Made by a program: the position numbers and the translations under genes. Below are positions 34,863 to 41,851 of a stretch of 64,000 nt of DNA, piece after piece. Each line of letters begins with the position of its first letter. The first letter of the stretch is position 1. Source of the stretch: Bacteroidota bacterium (lineage in GTDB: Bacteria > Bacteroidota > Bacteroidia > Flavobacteriales_D > Crocinitomicaceae); contig JACPUU010000012.1 of the NCBI GenBank assembly GCA_016192075.1, positions 124,001-188,000 on the forward strand, given 5' to 3'. Under the pieces are notes generated by a model. That model was not told the DNA's origin and searched no databases. It saw only the letters and a list, made by a program, of their open reading frames with translations.

Positions 34863-36054
34863 GTTTAACTGTTTTTCGCAACGAATTTTTCGAGTTCTCC
34901 ATTCACAAAAGAATCCGGTTTCCAACCTTTAATTATTTTGTCCAATAAAAAAGTGTCTCCAGCCCCTAGAGCGACACCGGTGAGAGTGCCAACACCACCG
35001 CCGATAACCGCGTCGATTACTAGACCCGCACCGGTAAAAAATGACCATCTAAAGGTCTTTCCTGGCAATTTATCGACCCAGGTTTCTTCGGTCACGGCTT
35101 TATGGTATTCTGATAATAGTCCATCATTATTATCGAGCTTTTTTAACCAATCTTTAAATTTATCCGCTTTTTCAAGTACAGATAAGAAATCAGAAAACTT
35201 ACGTTCACCGCTACTAATAACTTCTCTGATTTTATGCCCCTCTTTCAAAACGACTTGTGCAAACAATTCTATCTGCTCTTGATTCGTAATAGACGACTGA
35301 ACAAAGGAGTTAATTTTTTCATTCATTAAAACCGAATTTATTCTACTTGAAACTATGTCCGAATTTAACGTACTCGCTAGCATCAAATCCTGTCGAGTGT
35401 TCATGACATTAAATAATACTGTTTCTAAAGAGATGGGGTATTCGTTCGTTTTCGTTTTATTAATTGAGTCAAAATCAATATTCGAATCCAATATTAATCC
35501 CTGCTGTATCTTATTAACCACCACTTTAATTTCCTCAGGATTGACTTCGTAGTCGGGATTAAATAATTTTATTGTGTGAGCAATGGCCTTTTTCAGATAT
35601 ACTTGATTGTCTATATCTTCTTCAACAAAGTCAATAAGGTTTCCCGGATGAAGGTGAATTTCAGAGTGAGTTAAAATGCGATTTGCAAGCCTCTTACTGT
35701 ATCCCATTCTCCCCGTGTTTTCTAAAATTGCTTTCAACAACCTGTCAGATAGACTTACATTCTTTCCTTGCATTAATACAGGTCTTTGCCACAGAAATTT
35801 TCCATCAGCGACTGGTTTGCGCATGCTGCCTAGAAAATTGTCCTCAAGATGAACTTTGATTTTGCCTGACTTCATCAACTCTAAAAAGGCATCGGTTTGA
35901 TCAGTTTGAGTCAAACCGTGAAAAAAGCTCACACCACAAACCAACTTTACCTCTTTATAGAAGAGTAATGATTCTGCGATTTGACCTAAATCAAAGTGTA
36001 CATTCTTGGACGGTCTTATCGAAACTCTATCGAACATTTTAAATTAAACATAAC
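34853..36054 (-). mobile_element. integron-like gene cassette A (390-residue unknown)
   Basis: A 1.2-kb unit with one gene, bounded by GTTATGTTTAGTTTAA (34853-34868) and TTAAATTAAACATAAC (36039-36054), an inverted repeat with 15 of 16 bases pairing. These ends differ from those of cassette B, as expected for cassettes whose start pairs only with their own attC box. The right end is 1 base before the gene start and the left end overlaps the region just after its stop. Confidence 0.58.
34865..36037 (-). CDS. unknown 390-residue protein with glycine-rich hydrophobic C-terminus (cassette A)
   Basis: The N-terminus (SIRPSKNVHFDLGQIAESLLFYKEVKLVCG) and an alpha-helical middle (about 100-320) lack a recognised enzyme motif. 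Near the C-terminus, about 330-365, lies a Gly/Ala-rich hydrophobic stretch (FFTGAGLVIDAVIGGGVGTL, then TGVALGAGDTF) that could insert into a membrane as a helical hairpin, followed by LLDKIIKGWKPDSF, a tail I have the impression of having seen in other unknown proteins from genomic islands. No signal peptide. Coding sequence is AT-rich compared with flanking genes. A membrane-acting effector is possible but unproven. Confidence 0.65.
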   Translation of the reverse strand: MFDRVSIRPSKNVHFDLGQIAESLLFYKEVKLVCGVSFFHGLTQTDQTDAFLELMKSGKIKVHLEDNFLGSMRKPVADGKFLWQRPVLMQGKNVSLSDRLLKAILENTGRMGYSKRLANRILTHSEIHLHPGNLIDFVEEDIDNQVYLKKAIAHTIKLFNPDYEVNPEEIKVVVNKIQQGLILDSNIDFDSINKTKTNEYPISLETVLFNVMNTRQDLMLASTLNSDIVSSRINSVLMNEKINSFVQSSITNQEQIELFAQVVLKEGHKIREVISSGERKFSDFLSVLEKADKFKDWLKKLDNNDGLLSEYHKAVTEETWVDKLPGKTFRWSFFTGAGLVIDAVIGGGVGTLTGVALGAGDTFLLDKIIKGWKPDSFVNGELEKFVAKNS

Positions 36055-36162
36055 TAGTTTATATCAGTACCTTTCATCATCCCATACAACCAAATCAGTT
36101 GTATACCATCACTTTGGGCAACCAATCAAATATACTTATTTCTCCGCAGATGTAGTAATGCT

Positions 36163-36178
36163 GAATGTTAACACGGGC
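36163..36178 (+). repeat. partial copy of an attC-like arm at the right edge of the cassette block
   Basis: GAATGTTAACACGGG on the plus strand resembles the opening of the site at 33458 (GAATGTTTGCTAACACGGG) with three bases missing, in inverted orientation. It could be a relic of a recombination site at the array boundary. Confidence 0.35.
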
Positions 36179-36252
36179 AGATTTCTCCCTTCATTCCATT
36201 CCGTTCGAAATGACTGTTCCTGACTGGTCATTTCGAACGCAGAGAGAAATCT
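36179..36252. repeat. interspersed inverted repeat (TTTCGAAC type)
   Basis: CGTTCGAAATGAC (36202-36214) pairs perfectly with GTCATTTCGAACG (36227-36239); outside these, AGATTTCTC (36179-36187) pairs with GAGAAATCT (36244-36252). It lies in the gap between the cassette block and the RNA methyltransferase gene. Such CATTTCGAACG/GAGAAATCT elements are common dispersed repeats in Bacteroidota genomes as far as I know. Confidence 0.65.
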
Positions 36253-36273
36253 CATCGTTGTAACGCCGGAAAC

Positions 36274-37620
36274 TTACCCCACCTGCTTACTCAAAATCCG
36301 CCAGTTTTTCGGGAACAAATTGTTGGTGCGGTTACCCAGGTTTTTGACAAATCCCAGCGGGTGATTCTGATAGGTTACTAATTCAATTCCTTTTTCTGAG
36401 TGTGCGGAATGAATGGCTTCTTTTTGGAGAAAACGAATGGCGTCGGCCAGGGTCAGTTCTGATTTTCGGAAGGTTTCTGCGTTCAGGTGATTGGATTGGG
36501 CCAGGGCCTGTGACGGAATAAAATCGGTACCTTTCACTTCGCCAATTTCTGTTCCGAAATAGCGCACATACAATTCGTGTTGGCAGGTGGCCAGAAAATC
36601 GATGTACTTTTTGGGGAAGATGTATTGCTGCTGCTTGAATTCGATTCCTGAAAAATCAGCTGGATTCAGTATAAATTCGTTCCAGTTCAATAAATCTTTG
36701 GGTTTGATCTGATTCCTGATTTTTCCTTCTCTTTCTGCTGTTTCTGTTTTGCGAATGACGGACAGGAAAAATCCTTCTGATTTTGTCAGATGCGGCATCA
36801 TGCGGTAACCAAAAACACCTTCGTAATTCAGTTCTTTGATCTTCCAGTCTGGTGTTAATTCCAGGCGGAGTGAATCACCCGCATGTTCGTTCAGAAACTG
36901 CCGGATATTTTGTTCATTCTCCTGCAGGTTAAAGGTACAGGTGGAGTAGAGCAGCAGCCCGTTTTCTTTCAGCGCCGGCCACACATTTTCCAGTATTCGC
37001 TGCTGCCGTACACTGCAGAGGTTCACGTTGTCAGGACTCCATTCATTCACCGCGTGATCGTGCTTGCGGAACATGCCTTCACCCGAGCAGGGAGCGTCAA
37101 TTACAATCACATCAAATTTCTGGCTGAAATCTTCAAAAGCTTCCGGATCATTCTGCGTAATAATGCAATTAGCGGTTCCCCATTTAATTACATTTTGTTC
37201 CAGGGCAGGAATACGGGACCCGATCACTTCATTGCTTACAAGTAAACTTTCTTCTGAAATTAGCGAAAGCAAATGGGTTGTTTTACCACCGGGTGAGGCA
37301 CAAAGATCCAGTACTTTCAGTGGTTGTGTAAGGTCTGCATGTTGTTTCAGTGCCTGTTCAATGAGCATACTTCCGGCTTCCTGTACATAATAGGTTCCGG
37401 CATGAAAAAGCGGATCAAACGTGAATTTTTTGCGCTCCGGTAAATAATAACCGGTCTCACACCAGGGAACGCGTACTGAATTTCCGGCAGTTGTTTTTTT
37501 GAATGGATTGAGGCGGATGCTCACCGGAATATCATCTTCCAGCGCCTGTACAAAAACTGTTCGTTCTTCGTCAGAAAGAAGTTGTTTTAATTGATCCAGA
37601 AAGGGCTGGGGTAGATTCAT
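36274..37620 (-). CDS. NOP2/RsmF-type rRNA (cytosine-C5) methyltransferase
   Basis: A 448-residue SAM-dependent m5C RNA methyltransferase. Motif I DLCASPGGKTTHL, motif IV DAPCSGEGMFRK with one catalytic Cys and motif VI STCTFNLQENEQNI with the second Cys are present, and the C-terminal 130 residues form the RsmF-type extension (RYFGTEIGEVKGTDFIPSQALA). The target is most likely 16S rRNA (C1407-type) but may differ. The open frame reaches 37824, but the extra 68 codons run through an interspersed repeat (37676-37763); the Met used here starts the conserved domain. An alternative Met is at 37632. Confidence 0.88.
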   Translation of the reverse strand: MNLPQPFLDQLKQLLSDEERTVFVQALEDDIPVSIRLNPFKKTTAGNSVRVPWCETGYYLPERKKFTFDPLFHAGTYYVQEAGSMLIEQALKQHADLTQPLKVLDLCASPGGKTTHLLSLISEESLLVSNEVIGSRIPALEQNVIKWGTANCIITQNDPEAFEDFSQKFDVIVIDAPCSGEGMFRKHDHAVNEWSPDNVNLCSVRQQRILENVWPALKENGLLLYSTCTFNLQENEQNIRQFLNEHAGDSLRLELTPDWKIKELNYEGVFGYRMMPHLTKSEGFFLSVIRKTETAEREGKIRNQIKPKDLLNWNEFILNPADFSGIEFKQQQYIFPKKYIDFLATCQHELYVRYFGTEIGEVKGTDFIPSQALAQSNHLNAETFRKSELTLADAIRFLQKEAIHSAHSEKGIELVTYQNHPLGFVKNLGNRTNNLFPKNWRILSKQVG

Positions 37621-37675
37621 GCAGTTAAACATTGGACTGCGAAAATAGTGTAATTCCCTTGAAAGCGGATGAATT

Positions 37676-37763
37676 GAACACGGATTTGACGGATAAAACG
37701 GATCAACACCGATCTGAGCCGAAAAATCCGTTTTAATCTGCCGGATCCGTGTCATCCGTGTTC
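37676..37763. repeat. interspersed inverted repeat (ACACGGAT/ATCCGTGT type)
   Basis: GAACACGGAT (37676-37685) pairs with ATCCGTGTTC (37754-37763). Inside, GGATAAAACGGAT and ATCCGTTTTAATC also pair over ten bases, and several GACGGAT/ATCCG units repeat. It fills the divergent gap between two methyltransferase genes and accounts for the false N-terminal extension of the leftward one. Confidence 0.7.
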
Positions 37764-37808
37764 TATTCCTTATTAGCAAAGGCTTCAACCGTAAGAAGAA
37801 TAAATTTC

Positions 37809-37816
37809 TATCTTTG
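37809..37816 (+). promoter_or_regulatory. -7 box TATCTTTG
   Basis: Exact TAnnTTTG match nine bases before the ATG at 37826, overlapping the TTG at 37814 that opens the longer frame, which rules that start out. Confidence 0.5.
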
Positions 37817-37825
37817 CGAAGCAAA

Positions 37826-38599
37826 ATGAAAAAGCTTTACAAATTCCTGCTCAACAAACTGCCGCGCCCGCTTCTGATCCGGCTGAGTTATGTGTTTCGC
37901 CTGTTTGCACCACTGGTGTACAGGGGTAATAATGTGGAATGCCCGGTTTGTGAACGTTCATTTCGCAAATTTTTATCGTACGGTTCCAATGTTGCGCATC
38001 GTGAAAATGTATTGTGTCCGTACGATCTGACACTGGAAAGGCACCGTTTGATGTGGCTTTACCTGAAACAAAAAACAAATTTCTTTACCCGGGAAAATCT
38101 GGCGGTAATGCACATTGCGCCGGAACAGTGTTTTCATAAAAAATTCAAAAAGCAGAAAAACCTGAAATACGTAACCGGTGATTTGCTTTCACCCATTGCT
38201 GATCTTCATTTTGATTTGCACAACATTCCGCTGGAAGACAACCAGTATGAAGTTATTTTTTGCAACCACGTGATGGAACATGTGAAAGATGACCTGCAGT
38301 GTATGAAAGAGCTGTATCGTATTATGAAACCCGGCGGATGGGGTATTATGCAGGTACCTATTGATTCTACCCGCACAGAAACTTACGAAGACTGGAGCAT
38401 CACCACACCCGAAGAGCGTGAGAAACATTTCTGGCAATACGATCACGTCCGGTTGTACGGACTCAATTATCCGAAACGATTGGCTGAGGCAGGTTTCCAG
38501 GTTGAAACCGTTGATTTCAGCAAAGAGATGCCGCAGGCTCAGTTTGAGCGGTACCGCATTCCAAAAGAAGAGCTGCTTTACGTGGTTCGCAAGCCCTGA
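37826..38599 (+). CDS. class I SAM-dependent methyltransferase
   Basis: A 257-residue protein: a basic N-terminal amphipathic region, then CPVCERSF and LCPYDLTLERHRLMWLYL (cysteines that may bind zinc), and a methyltransferase core with VMHIAPEQCF, YVTGDLLSP, a post-I acidic strand, EVIFCNHVMEHVKDDLQCMKELYRIMKPGGWGIMQVP and a C-terminal GLNYPKRLAEAGF. The HVMEHV and LKPGG-like blocks are typical of small-molecule or lipid/sugar methyltransferases. Substrate unknown. Convergent with the nitroreductase gene with no gap. Confidence 0.8.
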   Translation: MKKLYKFLLNKLPRPLLIRLSYVFRLFAPLVYRGNNVECPVCERSFRKFLSYGSNVAHRENVLCPYDLTLERHRLMWLYLKQKTNFFTRENLAVMHIAPEQCFHKKFKKQKNLKYVTGDLLSPIADLHFDLHNIPLEDNQYEVIFCNHVMEHVKDDLQCMKELYRIMKPGGWGIMQVPIDSTRTETYEDWSITTPEEREKHFWQYDHVRLYGLNYPKRLAEAGFQVETVDFSKEMPQAQFERYRIPKEELLYVVRKP

Positions 38600-39193
38600 T
38601 TATTGATTTAATTCCAGCAGCAGATCGCTGATTTCTTTTCGTGATCGCGGTGTAATTTCACGCGTTCTGTAGGGTTCTTCCAGTTTTTCATGATCGTCAA
38701 GGTAGCCCAGTGCAATCAGGTAAACAGGCACCAGGTCTCCTCCCAGGTTAAACAGTTCAGCCATTTTCACGGCGTCATATCCGCCCAATACGTGCGTGTA
38801 AATGCCAAGCGCGTTTGCCTGAAGTGTAAACAACATGTTGGCCGCTCCTACATCGTGTAACATGGCTGTATTTGTATTCCCGTTGGCGGTATAGGTCTTT
38901 TTGCCGAGCGATAAAACCAATGCTCCGGCATTTTTACACCAGGGCCGGTTGCCGCCTGACAACAAATTTAAAAACGTGTCAAAAAGCGGCGTTCCCCTAT
39001 AGGCAACGGCATACCTCCAGGGCTGTTCATTGTTGGCACTAAAAGCCCACGATGCTGCCTCAATAAGGGTATGCATGGTTTCTTCAGAAATTGGTTTTTC
39101 TGAAAAACTGCGCGCGCTCCACCGGTCCCTGATGATTTCAAGGACCGGGTTTTGCGTTTGTGCTTTTTTTGTTTTATTCATAAATAATGTCAT
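38600..39193 (-). CDS. nitroreductase family protein
   Basis: A 197-residue FMN-dependent NAD(P)H oxidoreductase. IIRDRWSARSFSEKPI near the N-terminus binds FMN, ASWAFSANNEQPWRYAV is the second FMN block, and GAANMLFTLQANALGIYTHVLGGYD is the core helix region. Substrates of this group are varied. A second Met at residue 5 (39181) is an equally good start. Confidence 0.9.
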   Translation of the reverse strand: MTLFMNKTKKAQTQNPVLEIIRDRWSARSFSEKPISEETMHTLIEAASWAFSANNEQPWRYAVAYRGTPLFDTFLNLLSGGNRPWCKNAGALVLSLGKKTYTANGNTNTAMLHDVGAANMLFTLQANALGIYTHVLGGYDAVKMAELFNLGGDLVPVYLIALGYLDDHEKLEEPYRTREITPRSRKEISDLLLELNQ

Positions 39194-39225
39194 ACTGTCG
39201 GGTCAGGCCGCGACCTGACCATACG

Positions 39226-39756
39226 TTATACCTGTTTTACCAATTGTATTTCACAGGCAATTTTCACTTCATCGCTTACCAGTACACCTCCTGTTTCAAG
39301 CGCAGCATTCCAAGTCAGTCCCCAGTCCTTCCGGTTTATTTTGCCGCTCAGGCTGAATCCTGCTTTCAGGTTTCCCCACGGATCTTTTGCTACACCGCCG
39401 TTTTCAACATCCAGGGTAATGGATTTTGTCACGCTGCGAATGGTCAGGTCGCCGGTTAGTTTATCCGTGCCATTGCCTTTTTCGTATTTCGTAGCTGCAA
39501 ATTTAAGGGTTGGATGATTGGCTGCGTCAAAAAAATCGGCGCTCTTCAAATGGTTATCCCTGTCTGCAGCTCCGGTTGAAATGGAATCTACATCTGCTGT
39601 GAATTCAATAACTGATTTGGAAAAATCGTCACCATCCGTCGTTGCAGTTACATTGAATTTTCCGAATGATCCGGAAACGTTGGTAAACATCATGTGTTTT
39701 ACTTTGAACGTAACTTCGCTGTGTGTTGGGTCAAGTGCCCATTTGGTTGTAGTCAT
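39226..39756 (-). CDS. YceI-family lipocalin-like protein
   Basis: A 176-residue YceI protein (WALDPTHSEVTFKVKHMMFTNVSGSF, FDAANHPTLKFAATKYEKG, LTGDLTIRSVTKSITLDVE, GFSLSGKINRKDWGL). Family members bind polyisoprenoid-type lipids or are stress-induced. Unlike many it has no signal peptide, so it is cytosolic. It lies 51 bases downstream of the pirin gene on the same strand. Confidence 0.92.
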   Translation of the reverse strand: MTTTKWALDPTHSEVTFKVKHMMFTNVSGSFGKFNVTATTDGDDFSKSVIEFTADVDSISTGAADRDNHLKSADFFDAANHPTLKFAATKYEKGNGTDKLTGDLTIRSVTKSITLDVENGGVAKDPWGNLKAGFSLSGKINRKDWGLTWNAALETGGVLVSDEVKIACEIQLVKQV

Positions 39757-39807
39757 AACTTATGTTGGTTTAAAAATTACATTTTGCAAGGGAGGAATCA
39801 TGAACGC

Positions 39808-40527
39808 TTAAATAACCATCGGAACTTCCATCAGCAGAATTTCTGCTCCCTCTGAAGTAGCTTTCAGGCTGAACTGGTTTGTGTTCCAGATTCCCAATCC
39901 GTCACGCTTGTTTAATTCTGTTTCATTCAGGGTAAATGATCCGCTCAGAACAAATGCGTAAACCCCGTTTGTTTCTTTTTTCAGTGTATAAGCTGTTGTC
40001 TGGTCTTTGTCAAATTTCCCAAGGTGGAACCACGCTTCCTGGTGTATCCAAACGCCGTTGTCTGCTTTGTCTGGTGAAAGAATCTGGTGTAATTTGTTTT
40101 GTCTGTCTGTTGCTTTCAGTGTAATCTGATCGTAACGTGGTTCCACATTTTGTTTATTCGGGAAAATCCAGATCTGTAAAAATTTTACAGGCCTGTCTGT
40201 ATTTTTATTGTACTCGCTGTGCGTGATTCCGCTTCCTGCGCTCATTACCTGTATGTCTCCGTTTTTGATAACAGCCGTGGTATTCATGCTGTCACGGTGT
40301 TCAAGATCACCTTCCAGCGGAATAGAGATAATTTCCATGTTACTGTGTGGGTGTGTGCCAAAACCCATTCCTGCTTCTACGGTGTCGTCATTCAAAACAC
40401 GTAGCGCTCCAAAATGCATCCGCTCAGGGTTGTAATAACCGGCAAAGCTGAAGGTGTGATAAGAGTTAAGCCAGCCGTGATGTGCATGTCCCCGGCTTTC
40501 GGCTTTATGTAAAATGGTGTTTGCCAT
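39808..40527 (-). CDS. pirin-family cupin protein
   Basis: A 239-residue bicupin. The metal site in the N-terminal cupin is H59, H61, H103 and E105 (GTHPHSNMEI and GITHSEYN). Bacterial pirins include quercetin dioxygenases (YhhW-like) and regulators. It likely forms a short operon with yceI, preceded by the divergent or upstream Crp/Fnr gene. Confidence 0.92.
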   Translation of the reverse strand: MANTILHKAESRGHAHHGWLNSYHTFSFAGYYNPERMHFGALRVLNDDTVEAGMGFGTHPHSNMEIISIPLEGDLEHRDSMNTTAVIKNGDIQVMSAGSGITHSEYNKNTDRPVKFLQIWIFPNKQNVEPRYDQITLKATDRQNKLHQILSPDKADNGVWIHQEAWFHLGKFDKDQTTAYTLKKETNGVYAFVLSGSFTLNETELNKRDGLGIWNTNQFSLKATSEGAEILLMEVPMVI

Positions 40528-40677
40528 AGATCTGACTTTTAACAGGACAAAGTTCAGGCAAAGTCAAAGGGTGTGCATTGAACTAGATTAAGAAATCAGG
40601 TTTGGGTGAATATCCTGCTGAATGCAGAGAAACGGAATAATCAGGTTTCAGATCTTACTTCGTGCGGTTGCAATGAA

Positions 40678-41256
40678 TTATTTCTTCGCAATCTTCCCGC
40701 GAATCTTACTTAAAAATTCCGGTGAAATACCGAGATAGGAAGCGATGTAATGCTGCGGAACCCGTTGCGGAATGGAAGGGTATTTTTCAATAAATTCCAG
40801 GTACCGTTCCTGCGCGGGTTGTGAAATAGATTTAAACAAACGGTTTTGAGTGGCGGCTAAATTGCGCTGAATCAGCAGCCGGAAAACGCGTTCAAATTTG
40901 GGAACCCTGAAAAGCAGTTCTTCTTTGGTTTGTGGTGAAAACACAAAGAGTTCAGTATCTTCAATGGTCTCTATAAAAAGTTTAGACGGTTTTTGCTCGT
41001 GAAAACTGGCTACGTCACCCAGCCACCAATCTTCAATTCCAAACTGGAGTATGACTTCAAAACCGTTTTCATCAATGTAATAGGTCCGGGTGCAGCCTTT
41101 GATAATGTAGCCTTCAAAATTGCAGATTTCGCCATCCTGCAGCAGCAATGTTTTTTTGGGTACGGCTTTGTGTTCAAGCAGGGAGTGAAAAATGTCCAGC
41201 TCTTCTTTCAGAAAAGTAACACTTCGGTTGACATTTTTGTCGATGGATTCATACAT
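40678..41256 (-). CDS. Crp/Fnr-family transcription regulator
   Basis: A 192-residue regulator: cyclic-nucleotide-binding-like beta barrel (about 25-115; GYIIKGCTRTYYIDENGFEVILQFGIEDWWLGD) and a C-terminal winged helix (QHYIASYLGISPEFLSKIRGKI). The cNMP-binding residues are not conserved as in Crp, and there are no Fnr-type cysteines. Such regulators are common in Flavobacteriia. Adjacent pirin and yceI genes are plausible targets. Confidence 0.88.
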   Translation of the reverse strand: MYESIDKNVNRSVTFLKEELDIFHSLLEHKAVPKKTLLLQDGEICNFEGYIIKGCTRTYYIDENGFEVILQFGIEDWWLGDVASFHEQKPSKLFIETIEDTELFVFSPQTKEELLFRVPKFERVFRLLIQRNLAATQNRLFKSISQPAQERYLEFIEKYPSIPQRVPQHYIASYLGISPEFLSKIRGKIAKK

Positions 41257-41273
41257 AAGCCGCGCCCTTGTGG

Positions 41274-41717
41274 TTACCCGTTTAATCGAATGTTCAGGTC
41301 CATTTCGGTTTTTTCTTTGGTGGGTCTTGCCGTCATAAAAAACAAAATGATGAAACCTGAAATGAATAGGTAAAAAAGGTTTCCCTGTAAAAAGTAAGCT
41401 ACAATTCCCAGCAGTGAAGGGGCTTCCATGAGAGCATAGCGTACAATCAGGGCTGAGCGGTAGGCACTTATTTTTTCATCGTCGGTAGTTTTTTGTTTAG
41501 CCTGGTCGAGCAGCTTTTTAAAGATCATGTTACTGCCAATCAATCCAAAAACAGCTACGGCAGGCACAAGAATGAAGAAAATATCACCCTCCGGATTCAG
41601 AATGATTTCTGTTTTGCCGGTAAGGGCAATACAAACAGCTGCAAAAAATACCTGCCCGGCAATCAGTGCCAGATGTATAATGGAAAGAGATTTGATTTGG
41701 GAAGAAGAACCAGTCAT
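41274..41717 (-). CDS. four-helix membrane protein of unknown function
   Basis: A 147-residue hydrophobic protein with four membrane segments (about 10-30, 42-63, 90-112, 114-131) and charged loops. No family recognised. It precedes the Crp/Fnr gene by 17 bases on the same strand and so may share its mRNA. Confidence 0.7.
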   Translation of the reverse strand: MTGSSSQIKSLSIIHLALIAGQVFFAAVCIALTGKTEIILNPEGDIFFILVPAVAVFGLIGSNMIFKKLLDQAKQKTTDDEKISAYRSALIVRYALMEAPSLLGIVAYFLQGNLFYLFISGFIILFFMTARPTKEKTEMDLNIRLNG

Positions 41718-41826
41718 ACCGAATTTGCTTTGGTATAAAGATAAAAAATAGTTGAAACACCTGCATCAATCTCTTCGGGCAGATATCAGCCAGTTGGTAT
41801 CAGGGGCGGGGGAATCGTTTTTCCCG

Positions 41827-41834
41827 TATCTTTG
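41827..41834 (+). promoter_or_regulatory. -7 box TATCTTTG of the RlmD-type gene
   Basis: Exact TAnnTTTG match 17 bases before the GTG start at 41852. No clear -33 element. Confidence 0.45.
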
Positions 41835-41851
41835 CAACCCAAATTAAACAT

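Noticed and set aside
32323-36254. Transposon or insertion sequence
   Set aside because: No transposase frame is present and the terminal repeats differ from cassette to cassette, which does not fit an IS.
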